Positions 53,816-63,118 of a stretch of DNA of 64,000 nucleotides are shown piece after piece. The position numbers were made by a program, and so were the translations under genes. The DNA is taken from the NCBI RefSeq assembly GCF_012927485.1, contig NZ_JABBPC010000028.1:1-64000 (forward strand), written 5' to 3'. The stretch is from Polaromonas sp. (GTDB taxonomy: Bacteria; Pseudomonadota; Gammaproteobacteria; Burkholderiales; Burkholderiaceae_C). Every line of letters begins with the position of its first letter. Within the stretch, counting starts at the first letter, position 1. A model generated the notes under the pieces. That model ran no database searches. It was given only the letters and a program-made list of their open reading frames with translations, and was not told where the DNA came from.

Positions 53816-55846
53816 ATGAAAAACAGCTTGTTTCAATCGACCTTTCTTCGGAAACTCTTTGCGGGCCTGGCCCTACTGGGTGTTCTTTACGCGCTGGTGT
53901 TCTATTTCTTTCCCTGGGACGCTTTGCGCAGACCGATCAATCGCTACGTGTCGGCGCAACTGGGGCGACGATTTGAAATTACTCGACATCTGGTCGTGCA
54001 TTTGGGCGCAACCACTACTGTTCAGGCGGACGGTGTGGAACTGGCTAATCCCGAGTGGGCCAGCGAGCCGTTTCTTTTGAAGGCGACCGCCGCCGAATTC
54101 GACATCAAGGTGTTGCCTCTTCTTTTTGGGAAAGTTGAGTTACCGCGAATTGCGCTGACCGAACCGGAAATAGGCCTGCAGATTGAGCCGGACGGAAGGC
54201 GGACATGGGCGCTATCACGGAACACGTCAGACCAAAGTGCGGTCCCCGATATTGGGTCTATGGTGGTGGATCAGGGGATTGTGAAATACTTGGCGGCGGC
54301 GCAAGGTGCCGATATGACCGTCCAATTTTCCCTTGCCCGGGAGTCGGCTGGCGAATTGCCTTTGAGCTACAAGGTAAACGGTAAATGGAGAAATGACCCG
54401 TTTACTGCCAGTGGACGCACGGGAGGCGTGCTGCAGCTGGGCAAGAACACCGCAGCCGCTTTCCCGGTCGAGGTCAATGCCGTAGCCGGTAAAACCAGCA
54501 TGAAGGCCAAAGGCTCGGTTGCCAATCTCGCAGATTTCGCAGGCATCGACGTGACATTCGATCTGGAAGGAAGAAATCTGGAAGAATTGTACAAACTGGT
54601 CGGGGTCGTCCTGCCTTCCACACCACCTTACAAGCTTCGAGGCAAATTAGCCAAGCACGGCAAGGTATGGGATGCAAGCCAGATTCAGGGCGTGCTCGGT
54701 AACTCCGATCTCAGTGGCGCCCTCAGTTTTGATCAATCGACTGCGGTTCCCTTGTTAACTGGCAACATACAGTCAAAGCGGCTGGATTTCGTAGATTTGG
54801 GGCCGATGATTGGTTTACCGCCTTCTTCGTCATCCGTGCCGAAAACTGTTCGGGCTTCCTCCTCTTCCGGCAAAGCATCCTCCTTGAAACGTGATCTGGC
54901 CCCGCGAAGCGCAGCGGCGTCGCGGAAGGTATTGCCGGTTGCGGTGCTGGATGTGGCAAGACTCCGGGCCATGAATGCTGACGTCACCTATTTGGCGGCG
55001 GATATCAGGCATGTGCAAGTGCTACCGCTGGACAAAGGCAGTGTTCATGTCAAGTTGACCTCAGGCCTGTTGCAGTTGGAACCCGTTTCGCTAGGCGTCG
55101 CCGGCGGATCTGTTGCTGGAAGCATTCACGTCGATTCCAACGTTGTCCCGGCAGCATTCACCACCAGGCTGGACGTACGCGGAGTGCAGTTGAATCAGTT
55201 ATTTCCTGGAGTGGAGACTACCAAGACCAGCTTCGGAAAAATGAGCGGGCAGTTCGACCTGAAGGGACGTGGCAACTCTGTTGCGCAAATGCTGGGGTCC
55301 GCGTCGGGGGAGGTGGCGGTTCTCATGGGCAGGGGCGAGATCAGCAATCTCCTGCTTGAACTGATCGGTCTCGATGGCGCGGAGATCATCAAGTTTTGGC
55401 TGCGCGGTGACCGCAACGTGCCGCTGCTCTGCGCGGCGGCCGCCTTTGATGTGAACAAGGGCTTGATGACCAGCAAGACCATCGTGCTGGATACCACCGT
55501 GACGGTCATCAATGGCCGGGGCACAGTGAACCTTGCCGACGAGACGCTGGATATTGTTTTGTATCCGGCACCGAAGGACCAAAGCATTCTGAGCTTAAGG
55601 TCGCCTCTGCTCATTGGCGGCACCTTTGGATCCCCGTCAGCCGGGTTCGATAAGGCGGCGCTTGCAGGTCGGGTGGGCATCGCCTTGGCGCTAGGGGCCA
55701 TTAATCCCCTGCTGGCCCTGGCAGCGACGGTGGATACAGGGCAAGGCAAGGATGCGGATTGCAAGGCGGTACTCGCGCAGGCCGCCAAGCCCAGGACGGA
55801 GTTGTCAAATGTCGGAGCCAAAATGCGGGCGGTAAAGAAAAACTGA
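53816..55846 (+). CDS. AsmA-family envelope protein
   Basis: 676 residues: one N-terminal membrane helix (about 12-32), then a long repetitive beta-strand body of AsmA type with the C-terminal AsmA_2 pattern (VQLNQLFPGVETTKTSFGKM; GRGTVNLADETLDIVLYPAP). AsmA-like proteins bridge inner and outer membrane and are implicated in phospholipid transport. A Ser-rich stretch (about 340-375) interrupts the fold. No Shine-Dalgarno sequence is evident. It is a single gene between the regulatory cluster and moeB. Confidence 0.87.
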   Translation: MKNSLFQSTFLRKLFAGLALLGVLYALVFYFFPWDALRRPINRYVSAQLGRRFEITRHLVVHLGATTTVQADGVELANPEWASEPFLLKATAAEFDIKVLPLLFGKVELPRIALTEPEIGLQIEPDGRRTWALSRNTSDQSAVPDIGSMVVDQGIVKYLAAAQGADMTVQFSLARESAGELPLSYKVNGKWRNDPFTASGRTGGVLQLGKNTAAAFPVEVNAVAGKTSMKAKGSVANLADFAGIDVTFDLEGRNLEELYKLVGVVLPSTPPYKLRGKLAKHGKVWDASQIQGVLGNSDLSGALSFDQSTAVPLLTGNIQSKRLDFVDLGPMIGLPPSSSSVPKTVRASSSSGKASSLKRDLAPRSAAASRKVLPVAVLDVARLRAMNADVTYLAADIRHVQVLPLDKGSVHVKLTSGLLQLEPVSLGVAGGSVAGSIHVDSNVVPAAFTTRLDVRGVQLNQLFPGVETTKTSFGKMSGQFDLKGRGNSVAQMLGSASGEVAVLMGRGEISNLLLELIGLDGAEIIKFWLRGDRNVPLLCAAAAFDVNKGLMTSKTIVLDTTVTVINGRGTVNLADETLDIVLYPAPKDQSILSLRSPLLIGGTFGSPSAGFDKAALAGRVGIALALGAINPLLALAATVDTGQGKDADCKAVLAQAAKPRTELSNVGAKMRAVKKN

Positions 55847-55947
55847 TTCGGGACAACCTCGGTTGCCACGTTTCCTATTTCTGGCGCAAGGGTTTTTGTG
55901 AAGTAGCGGACGCGACGGCTTGTTCAAGTCGGCATTGAAGCGTCCGC

Positions 55948-56697
55948 CTAGTGGCTGCCGCACACTTTGCAGGCTGCATTTCGCGAGACTTTCATTTCGT
56001 TCCATTCCATACTTCGGCCATCCAGCAGCAATAGTCGCCCGGTTAGCGGTCGCCCGATTTCACAAAGGAGCTTCAGGGCCTCGGCAGCCTGCACCGTGCC
56101 CACAATGCCGACCAACGGCGCAAACACGCCCATGCTGGCGCAGCTGGTTTCTTCCAGCAAGTCAGATTCCGGAAACACGCACGCGTAGCAAGGCGATAGG
56201 TCGCTTCGCGGGTCGTAAACAGCTATTTGGCCGTCAAAACGAATTGCCGCGCCTGAAACCAACGGCTTGCGGTGTTTGACGCAGGCGCGGTTGATGGCGT
56301 GGCGGGTTGCAAAGTTGTCAGTGCAATCAAGGACCACATCAGCCTTCTCGACCAGCTTGTCAAGCAAGACATCATCGGCTCGTTCAGTCACAGAGATAAC
56401 CTGTACATCGGGGTTGATGGCAGCAATGGACTGCACCACCGACTCGGACTTGAATTCACCGATTCGCTCAAGCGTATGGGCAATTTGGCGCTGCAGATTG
56501 GTGGCATCCACACGGTCATGATCAACGACGGTAAGACGGCCTACGCCTGCACTTCCGAGGTACAAAGCCACCGGAGAGCCCAACCCCCCCGCGCCGACGA
56601 TCAGCACGTGAGAAGCCAGCAGTTTTTCCTGGCCTTCAATGCCTATCTCGTCGAGCAAAATGTGTCGGGAATAGCGAAGCAGCTGTTCGTCGTTCAT
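55948..56697 (-). CDS. moeB: MoeB/ThiF-family adenylyltransferase (E1-like)
   Basis: 249 residues: VLIVGAGGLGSPVALYLGSAG is the nucleotide-binding loop (about 33-50), DHDRVDATNLQRQ and DCTDNFATRHAIN follow, and zinc cysteines are CYAC and CKVC. It adenylates the C-terminal Gly-Gly of MoaD or ThiS before sulfur transfer, serving molybdopterin or thiamine. No moaD or thiS is nearby, so MoeB versus ThiF stays open. It lies downstream of ctpA past a terminator. The rhodanese at 59310 is not adjacent. Confidence 0.88.
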   Translation of the reverse strand: MNDEQLLRYSRHILLDEIGIEGQEKLLASHVLIVGAGGLGSPVALYLGSAGVGRLTVVDHDRVDATNLQRQIAHTLERIGEFKSESVVQSIAAINPDVQVISVTERADDVLLDKLVEKADVVLDCTDNFATRHAINRACVKHRKPLVSGAAIRFDGQIAVYDPRSDLSPCYACVFPESDLLEETSCASMGVFAPLVGIVGTVQAAEALKLLCEIGRPLTGRLLLLDGRSMEWNEMKVSRNAACKVCGSH

Positions 56698-56703
56698 GCA
56701 AGA

Positions 56704-56725
56704 GGGGCCGTCAGAGTGAGGCCCC
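56704..56725. other. GC-rich hairpin just before moeB
   Basis: GGGGCC (56704-56709) and GGCCCC (56720-56725) flank a 10-base loop, ending 7 bases upstream of the moeB ATG on the minus strand. Within the leader it could mask the start. No T-run follows in the minus direction. Confidence 0.35.
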
Positions 56726-56738
56726 CTGTTTCGTCAGG

Positions 56739-56779
56739 AAAAAAGCAGGCCGACTGCGGTCAAGTGACACGAGTCGGCC
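56739..56779 (-). terminator. Rho-independent terminator of ctpA
   Basis: On the minus strand GGCCGACT (56779-56772), a 16-base loop and AGTCGGCC (56755-56748) form a perfect 8-base stem, followed by TGC and six T (A-run 56739-56744 on the plus strand). It lies 35 bases after the ctpA stop. Confidence 0.75.
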
Positions 56780-56813
56780 AGAGCCTGGTTTCGCCGGGTT
56801 AATCCAGACGAGC

Positions 56814-58253
56814 CTAGTTTTCTTTCTTCACGTTTTTAGGCTCGACTACAGCGGTCTTGCTGACCAGCACAGGACGGCCTTTAAGCTGGTTGATGGCCTG
56901 CGCTAACGGGAAGTCCTTGTCGCTGCCCAGTTCGGGCGGACGACGTTGTTCGGGTGTTTTCTTAGCTTCTTCTTCCAGCCGCTTCAAGGCTTCTTCACGG
57001 GCTTTTTCACGACCTGCGTCCTTGACTTCCGCACCTTGACCACTGTTCAGGTGCTTCTCAAGATCGGCTTCCCGGGTGCGCAATACGGCAAATGGGCTGC
57101 CCTCGGCGGTCTCATCCACCATCACGTCGGGAACGATGCCGCGCGCCTGAATCGACTTGCCGCTGGGGGTGTAGTAGCGAGCTGTGGTCAGCTTGATCCC
57201 AGTATCGGGGCCCAACGGACGTACGGTCTGGACCGAGCCTTTGCCGAAGGTCTGGTTGCCCATGATGGTGGCACGCTTGTAGTCCTGAAGAGCGCCCGCA
57301 ACAATCTCGCTGGCGGACGCAGAGCCTTCGTTCACCAGCACTACCAGTGGCACGCTTTTGAGTGCTGCGGGCAGTCGCTTCAGGGGATCGGCCCCATTGC
57401 GGCGCTGGTAAAACTCCGGAGAAGCTTTGTAGGTGAATTTGCTTTCAGCCAGTTGGCCATTGGTCGAGACCACGGTCACGTTTTCAGGCAAAAAGGCGGA
57501 CGAGATCGCAACGGCTGAATCCAGCAAGCCACCCGGGTCGTTGCGAAGGTCCAGCACCAAGCCCTTTAGGTTGGGCTCCTGCTTGTAAATTTGCTCGATC
57601 TTCGCCACGAAATCGTCTACCGTGCGTTCCTGGAACTGGCTCAGGCGAATCCAGGCGTAGCCCGGCTCTACCACTTTGCTGCGAACCGATTGGGTTCGAA
57701 TTTCTTCACGCGTGATGGTGACCGGGAAGGTCCGGTTTTCATCCTTGCGGAAAATCGTCAGAAGCACCTTGGTGTTAGGCTCGCCGCGCATTTTCTTGAC
57801 CGCGTCGTTGAGTGTCATTCCCTTCACGGCGGCGTCGTCAATCCGCGTGATCAGGTCGTTCGGCTTCAGGCCGGCATGGTCGGCGGGTGAGCCTTCGATG
57901 GGTGAGATGACCTTGACAAGGCCGTCTTCCTGGCTGATTTCGATGCCGACACCCACGAAGCGGCCACTGGTGCCCTCCCGGAATTCTTTGTACGATTTCT
58001 TGTCAAAGTAGACGGAGTGGGGATCAAGGCTGGAAACCATGCCGGAAATCGCGTCGGTAATGAGTTTTTTCTCATCAACGGGTTCTACGTAGTCCGTTTT
58101 GACCATCCCGAAAACGGCAGCAAGCTGCTGCAATTCTTCCAGCGGCAAGGGCGCAAGTCCGCCACGTGCAACGGCTTGCACCTGTACCGTGGTGAGAGCC
58201 CCCGCCACGATGCCAATCGAAATCCAGCCTGCTATCTTGAGCTTTTGACCCAT
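56814..58253 (-). CDS. ctpA: Carboxy-terminal processing protease (S41 family)
   Basis: 479 residues: N-terminal helix or signal (about 8-28), a PDZ domain (about 95-180; GVGIEISQEDGLVKVISPIEG partly shown), and the S41 protease with GSASASEIVAGAL (catalytic Ser 313) and QTFGKGS (Lys 338). The Lys/Glu-rich tail (about 415-479) is typical of betaproteobacterial CtpA. It trims or degrades periplasmic proteins, including cell-wall hydrolases in some species. It is downstream of gpmA on the same strand, 183 bases away, and is closed by a strong terminator. Confidence 0.95.
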   Translation of the reverse strand: MGQKLKIAGWISIGIVAGALTTVQVQAVARGGLAPLPLEELQQLAAVFGMVKTDYVEPVDEKKLITDAISGMVSSLDPHSVYFDKKSYKEFREGTSGRFVGVGIEISQEDGLVKVISPIEGSPADHAGLKPNDLITRIDDAAVKGMTLNDAVKKMRGEPNTKVLLTIFRKDENRTFPVTITREEIRTQSVRSKVVEPGYAWIRLSQFQERTVDDFVAKIEQIYKQEPNLKGLVLDLRNDPGGLLDSAVAISSAFLPENVTVVSTNGQLAESKFTYKASPEFYQRRNGADPLKRLPAALKSVPLVVLVNEGSASASEIVAGALQDYKRATIMGNQTFGKGSVQTVRPLGPDTGIKLTTARYYTPSGKSIQARGIVPDVMVDETAEGSPFAVLRTREADLEKHLNSGQGAEVKDAGREKAREEALKRLEEEAKKTPEQRRPPELGSDKDFPLAQAINQLKGRPVLVSKTAVVEPKNVKKEN

Positions 58254-58436
58254 AAAAATACCTTCATAAGCCCATTTAAGGAGCAGTTGCTTCTATACCT
58301 GCAAGAAATATACACCTTGGAGAAAGGCCCCGCGCCACAGTTCCGTTTCCCGTACCGCGCAACGCGGCGAAAACGGCTAAACCACAGATCTTTACCGGGA
58401 TTTTACAAAAAAACAGAGGGTGTCAACGCTGAATTT

Positions 58437-59180
58437 TCAGGTTTTGCTCGGTGCGCCCATAACCGCCGCGGCTTTTACTGCAGCTTCGCTATCGCCCAAA
58501 TAGTAGTGGCGCAACGGCTTAAGCGTGGCGTCGAGCTCGTACACCAGCGGAATGCCGTTCGGGATATTGAGCCCCACAATGTCGCCGTCAGATACATTGT
58601 CCAGGTATTTCACGAGCGCCCGTATCGAATTGCCATGTGCTGCCACCACAATGCGTTTGCCGACCTTGATGGCCGGCGCCATGGATTCATTCCAGAAGGG
58701 CAGCACGCGGGCTACAGTGTCTTTCAGGCACTCGGTCAAGGGCACTTGTTCGGGTGGCAATTTGGCGTAGCGCCGGTCGCTGCGCTCACAGCGTTCGTCG
58801 TGGGCGTCAAGCGGTGGGGGCTGGGTATCGTAACTGCGGCGCCAGACGTGTACCTGTTCCTCGCCATATTTTTTGGCAGTCTCCAGCTTGTTCAGCCCCT
58901 GCAATGCGCCGTAATGTCGTTCGTTAAGCCGCCAGCTATTCACCACGGGGAGCCACGTTCGGTCCATTTCGTCCAGCACATGCCACAGGGTTCGGGTGGC
59001 GCGTTTGAGGACGCTGGTATAGGCAATGTCGAAGTCATAGCCCTCATTTTTAAGCAGCTTGCCGGCGTTCTTGGCCTGCGTGATGCCGGTTTCGGTGAGA
59101 TCGATGTCAGTCCAGCCCGTGAAACGGTTTTCAAGGTTCCAAGTCGATTCGCCGTGGCGGATGAGTACGAGTTTGTACAT
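58437..59180 (-). CDS. gpmA: 2,3-bisphosphoglycerate-dependent phosphoglycerate mutase
   Basis: 247 residues from ATG 59180 ([20 protein letters not shown]). The phospho-His is H9 in [24 protein letters not shown] and [15 protein letters not shown] follow as in GpmA. It interconverts 3- and 2-phosphoglycerate in glycolysis. The gpmA-ctpA-moeB order on one strand is common in this group. An in-frame extension upstream to 59240 is unneeded. Its 183-base gap to ctpA shows only a 5-base GC hairpin. Confidence 0.95.
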   Translation of the reverse strand: MYKLVLIRHGESTWNLENRFTGWTDIDLTETGITQAKNAGKLLKNEGYDFDIAYTSVLKRATRTLWHVLDEMDRTWLPVVNSWRLNERHYGALQGLNKLETAKKYGEEQVHVWRRSYDTQPPPLDAHDERCERSDRRYAKLPPEQVPLTECLKDTVARVLPFWNESMAPAIKVGKRIVVAAHGNSIRALVKYLDNVSDGDIVGLNIPNGIPLVYELDATLKPLRHYYLGDSEAAVKAAAVMGAPSKT

Positions 59181-59309
59181 AGTGTGAAGAGGTTTAGTGG
59201 AGATAAAAAGGGAAATAAGGTGAGGCGGGGCAAAAAACAATCCTTTAGCCGCGTTTTTCCCTCCATTCTAAAATCAACGATTAGCTAAAAAACACACCAA
59301 AGGTACAAA

Positions 59310-59720
59310 GTGAAATTTCTGATCGATAACTGGATGTTGATTTCCATTGCGCTCGCTTCCGGGGGCATGCTGGTTTGGCCCATGATTTCAAGCGGCGTGA
59401 ATGCCGGTGCGCTGAGCGCCAGCGGCGCAGTGCAGTTGATCAACCGCGAAAAAGCTGTGGTGGTAGATGTGTGTGGGGCTGACGAATTTGCGGCGGGTCA
59501 TGTTGCTGGCGCAAAAAATGTGCCGATGGGGGAGCTTGAAGCCAGACTTCCCGGCGTTGTCAAAAACAAAGCCTTGCCGGTGATTCTGGTGTGCGCCAGT
59601 GGCATGCGCTCCAACCGCGCCGTCGCCATTGCCAAAAAACTCGGTTACGAGCAGGCTCAATCGCTGAGCGGCGGACTCAAGGCGTGGAAAGACGCTAACC
59701 TTCCGGTTGAGAAATCTTAA
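59310..59720 (+). CDS. Membrane-anchored rhodanese-like protein
   Basis: 136 residues: an N-terminal membrane helix (about 8-28) and a rhodanese domain (about 35-133) with active-site CASGMRS (Cys 95). Rhodaneses transfer sulfane sulfur; the six-residue loop CASGMR suits sulfur rather than phosphate substrates. It is divergent from gpmA and starts the rhodanese-grxC-secB-gpsA row, a conserved betaproteobacterial set. Confidence 0.92.
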   Translation: MKFLIDNWMLISIALASGGMLVWPMISSGVNAGALSASGAVQLINREKAVVVDVCGADEFAAGHVAGAKNVPMGELEARLPGVVKNKALPVILVCASGMRSNRAVAIAKKLGYEQAQSLSGGLKAWKDANLPVEKS

Positions 59721-59840
59721 GCAATTCTGAGAAGGCCGGAAGTCCCCAAGCGACCCGGCTGGGCTCTGGTCATCGGTTCGACCATGCCATAAGCCATTCC
59801 ATTTTCGTTTGGCTCCTTCCAGTACAACCCTCCAGAAACC

Positions 59841-60110
59841 ATGCAAACTGTCAAGATATATACCACCGGCACCTGCCCCTATTGCATCCACGCCAAACAA
59901 TTACTCAAGGAGCGCGGTGTCACTGAACTGGATGAAATCCGGGTGGATATGGTGCCCGGCGAGCGTCAGAAAATGATGGAGATCACAGGTCGGCGTACGG
60001 TGCCGCAAATTTTCATCGGCGACTTGCATGTTGGCGGCTGTGACGATCTGGTGGCCCTTGACGACCGAGGCAACTTGTTGTCGCTGCTGAATACTTCCAG
60101 TCGCGGCTGA
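59841..60110 (+). CDS. grxC: Glutaredoxin 3
   Basis: 89 residues with dithiol active site CPYC (C12-C15), the TVPQIFIG cis-Pro loop and GGCDDLVALD glutathione-binding segment. It reduces disulfides with glutathione in the cytoplasm. It lies 120 bases after the rhodanese gene and 101 before secB. This is the second glutaredoxin here; GrxD is monothiol. Confidence 0.95.
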   Translation: MQTVKIYTTGTCPYCIHAKQLLKERGVTELDEIRVDMVPGERQKMMEITGRRTVPQIFIGDLHVGGCDDLVALDDRGNLLSLLNTSSRG

Positions 60111-60211
60111 CCTGCTTTTCGGGGGTGGCTGTGGCCCTGAGATAATGCGCTTTTGTTTGCCGCAGGCAATTCCAAATCCTCCCGATTTTTCTAGCACCCC
60201 GAAAGAGCACA

Positions 60212-60676
60212 ATGGCCGAAGCCCAACTTGACCCCGTATTCCAGATTCAACGCGTGTACCTCAAGGACGTGTCGCTGGAGCAACCCAATTCGCCCGAAAT
60301 TTTGTTGAACCAAGAGCAGCCAGGGGTAGATATTCAGCTGGGTGTCGATGCCAAGCCGGTAGCGGATGGATTGTTTGAAGTCACTGTGACGGCCACCGTG
60401 CACACCAAGATTGCCGACAAGACGGTGTTTCTGGTCGAAGCCAAGCAGGCCGGTATTTTCGAAATCCGTAACATGCAGACGGAGCAGCTCGGTGCCATTC
60501 TGGGCATCGCTTGCCCGCAAATTGTCTACCCGTATTTGCGCAGCAATGTGGCGGATGTCATCCAGCGCGGCGGTTTTCCGCCGGTGCACATGGCCGAAAT
60601 CAACTTCCAGGCCATGTATGAGCAGCAGCAGTCCGACGCGATCAGCACGGCTTCGCCCCAGCAGATCATTGTGTGA
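60212..60676 (+). CDS. secB: Protein-export chaperone SecB
   Basis: 154 residues, standard length. [21 protein letters not shown]-type strand (first 18 residues conserved), [12 protein letters not shown] and [20 protein letters not shown] are SecB signatures. The tetramer keeps preproteins unfolded and hands them to SecA. It precedes gpsA by 42 bases, the classic secB-gpsA pair. Confidence 0.97.
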   Translation: MAEAQLDPVFQIQRVYLKDVSLEQPNSPEILLNQEQPGVDIQLGVDAKPVADGLFEVTVTATVHTKIADKTVFLVEAKQAGIFEIRNMQTEQLGAILGIACPQIVYPYLRSNVADVIQRGGFPPVHMAEINFQAMYEQQQSDAISTASPQQIIV

Positions 60677-60718
60677 TGGTCAATTAAGGCGCTGTCTGGA
60701 CCGGCCGGTTCTGCTGCC

Positions 60719-61780
60719 ATGAAAATAGTGGTGATTGGTGCGGGCGCCTGGGGTACGGCGCTTGCTGTCAACGCAGCACGCACTTGCAGCATTTCAAACC
60801 CCGCCGTGCCGAGGCATCAGGTGACTCTTTGGGCACGAGATGCGGCGCTGGTCAACGCACTGCAAACCGAGCGCGTCAACGCCCGTTATCTTCCCGGAAT
60901 CGCATTGCCCGACAGCCTGCTGTTGAAGGCGGGCGGGGAGTCGTCGTTGGCGACTATGGTCAGGGGGCAAGACCTCATCATTTTGGCGACTCCGGTTTCT
61001 GCAGCGCGAAGTCTGTTGCAAAGCCTGCAGAAGGCCACGGTCCCGGTAGCTTGGCTGAGCAAAGGCTTTGAGGCGCCGGTCGCTGCAGAACCTTTGTTGA
61101 ACTCATCTTCAGTACCCGTTGGTCTCATGGTGCATGAGATACGCGCACAAGTTGCTGTCAATTTAAGAGCGGGCGTACTCAGCGGTCCGAGCTTTGCGCT
61201 GGAAGTCGCTCGAGGCCAGCCGACCGCGCTAGTAGCCGCCAGTCGGCACGCCGAGGTGCGCGATGCGCTTGTCGAAGCGTTTCACAGTTCGACTTTGCGC
61301 GTCTACGCCAATGACGACGTCGTCGGTGTTGAAGTGGGCGGCGCTGTAAAAAACGTATTGGCTATCGCCACGGGGCTGTGCGACGGCCTGCAACTCGGAC
61401 TGAATGCCCGGGCAGCGCTCATCACGCGCGGGCTCGCGGAAATGACCCGATTGGGCGTCGCGCTGGGCGCCCGTGCCGAGACCTTTACCGGCCTGTCCGG
61501 GTTGGGCGATCTGGTGTTGACGTCCACCGGTGATCTGAGCCGGAACCGCAAAGTGGGTTTGCTGCTGGCGCAGGGAAAAACTTTGGCGCAGGCGGTCGAG
61601 TCGTTGGGCCATGTGGCCGAGGGCGTTTACTGCGCCCGAACCGTGGTGCAGCGTGCGGCCGGTTTGGGTGTCGAGATGCCGATCGCGCAAAGCGTGGTGG
61701 CACTCCTCGATGGCAAGCTGCAGCCAGCTGATGCGGTTGCGGCCTTGATGGAGCGTGACCCCACCACGGAAGTCGGCTGA
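60719..61780 (+). CDS. gpsA: Glycerol-3-phosphate dehydrogenase [NAD(P)+] GpsA
   Basis: 353 residues. The dinucleotide loop is [16 protein letters not shown] (about 4-19); [15 protein letters not shown] and [21 protein letters not shown], partly shown, carry the catalytic Lys; GLGDLVLT is present. It makes sn-glycerol-3-phosphate for phospholipid synthesis from dihydroxyacetone phosphate. A short insert after the loop (about 20-36; [13 protein letters not shown]) makes it slightly longer than usual, as in other Burkholderiales. Confidence 0.96.
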   Translation: MKIVVIGAGAWGTALAVNAARTCSISNPAVPRHQVTLWARDAALVNALQTERVNARYLPGIALPDSLLLKAGGESSLATMVRGQDLIILATPVSAARSLLQSLQKATVPVAWLSKGFEAPVAAEPLLNSSSVPVGLMVHEIRAQVAVNLRAGVLSGPSFALEVARGQPTALVAASRHAEVRDALVEAFHSSTLRVYANDDVVGVEVGGAVKNVLAIATGLCDGLQLGLNARAALITRGLAEMTRLGVALGARAETFTGLSGLGDLVLTSTGDLSRNRKVGLLLAQGKTLAQAVESLGHVAEGVYCARTVVQRAAGLGVEMPIAQSVVALLDGKLQPADAVAALMERDPTTEVG

Positions 61781-61806
61781 TTGCCGATGTTTGTTGCTAC
61801 CGCACG

Positions 61807-62136
61807 CTACTTTTGCAAAACGATGGTCACCAGCAGCGACGAGTCTTTCAGGGCCTTTAAGGCATGCTCGACACCGCCTGCCAAGTGAATAAGCTGGCCC
61901 GCTTTCATCAGATGGGTCTCTGCACCGGCAATGAATTCGAGCTCGCCTTCCAGGCACTGAACTGTGATCTCGCCCTTCACCTGGTGCGACGGCACTGTTT
62001 TATGGGCCAGCACGACCAAACGCATCACCTCGAGTTGGTCGGTTTTGAACAAGGCAGTGGTTCGAGCTTCCGCGAGCTTGTTGCTGAGGGGACGAACATC
62101 AATGAGTTGTCCCGGACTGGCGTGCGAAATGGCCAT
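61807..62136 (-). CDS. Small cupin-domain protein
   Basis: 109 residues, a single cupin barrel. TVPSHQVKGEITVQCLEGE resembles cupin motif 1 but has few His ligands (one SHQ, then E); LIHLAGGVEHALKAL gives motif 2. Metal binding may be partial. Function unknown. It converges on gpsA with 26 bases between stops and is 85 bases from panC on the same strand. Confidence 0.82.
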   Translation of the reverse strand: MAISHASPGQLIDVRPLSNKLAEARTTALFKTDQLEVMRLVVLAHKTVPSHQVKGEITVQCLEGELEFIAGAETHLMKAGQLIHLAGGVEHALKALKDSSLLVTIVLQK

Positions 62137-62221
62137 GATGAAACTCCATGAAAGCGGCGATCAACGTCTTAACCTGTTTATACGCCAAGGGCGAGAAAAG
62201 GTCACCCACGACCAAACCGAG

Positions 62222-63073
62222 TCAGATCTCGAAATTGTCGATCAGCCGGGTGTTGCCCAGTTTGGCGGCACCCAGAATCACCAGTGGTTCAGAGGCGAGG
62301 GGGCCTTGGGGTGGCAGCAGGTCGGCGCGGCGGCGTACGGTCAGGTAGTCGGGCTTCCAGCCGCGCCGCGCCAAGGCCTGCATGGCCTGCGCTTCCAGAG
62401 CCGCCAGGTCGGGTGTATTGCAGGTCCGGGCTGCTTCGCCCAGCGCTTTGAGCGCTTTGGCGAGCTGCGCGGCTTCAATGCGTTCAGCCGGGTTGAGATA
62501 GGCGTTGCGCGATGACAGGGCCAGTCCGTCTTCTGCGCGTTGGGTTTCACCCGCCAAAATATCGATCGGCAGGGCGAACTGCCGCACCATGCGACGCACC
62601 ACCAACACCTGCTGGTAATCTTTTTTTCCGAAGGCCGCGACGCCCGATGGCATGCCGGCATAGACGCACGAGAAGAGCTTAAGCACAACCGTGCTGACGC
62701 CTATAAAAAATCCGGGGCGAAAGTGTCCTTCCAGCATGTCGCTCAAATCTGTGGCGGGATGCACCTTGTAGGTTTGCGGTTCGGGGTAAAGCTCTTTTTC
62801 GCGGGGGGCAAACAGCAGGTTGCACCCTGCGGCTTCGAGTCGTTGGGCGTCAGCATCCAGTGTGCGGGGATAGCTTTCAAAGTCTTCGTTCGGTGCAAAC
62901 TGAAGCCGGTTTACAAAAATGCTCGATACCGTGACGTCGCCCAGCGGGTTGGCCTGTTTGACCAGTGCGATATGGCCATCGTGCAGGTTGCCCATGGTGG
63001 GTACGAAGGCGGGGCGCTTGAACGGACTGAGGTGCGCGCGCAGCTCCGCAATGGTATGGACGATGTGCATCAT
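62222..63073 (-). CDS. panC: Pantothenate synthetase
   Basis: 283 residues (ATG 63073; a second ATG directly follows). It condenses pantoate and beta-alanine with [22 protein letters not shown] has the HxGH nucleotide motif, [19 protein letters not shown] and FGKKDYQQ follow, and SSRNAYL near 185 is the KMSKS-like region. It is downstream of panB with a 45-base gap, so both steps of pantothenate synthesis are together. Confidence 0.96.
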   Translation of the reverse strand: MMHIVHTIAELRAHLSPFKRPAFVPTMGNLHDGHIALVKQANPLGDVTVSSIFVNRLQFAPNEDFESYPRTLDADAQRLEAAGCNLLFAPREKELYPEPQTYKVHPATDLSDMLEGHFRPGFFIGVSTVVLKLFSCVYAGMPSGVAAFGKKDYQQVLVVRRMVRQFALPIDILAGETQRAEDGLALSSRNAYLNPAERIEAAQLAKALKALGEAARTCNTPDLAALEAQAMQALARRGWKPDYLTVRRRADLLPPQGPLASEPLVILGAAKLGNTRLIDNFEI

Positions 63074-63118
63074 GGTTCCTTGAAATCGGGCCTTAAAAGG
63101 CCAGTCTGATGAGGGCGG

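Noticed and set aside
58485-58510. GCTATC...ATAGTAG segment in gpmA resembling the AATAGC repeat
   Set aside because: It encodes the conserved HYYLGDSEA end of GpmA and lacks matching arms, so protein conservation explains it.
58017-59288. 423-codon plus-strand frame across ctpA and gpmA
   Set aside because: It crosses two intact conserved minus-strand genes and the gap between them; no motif supports it.
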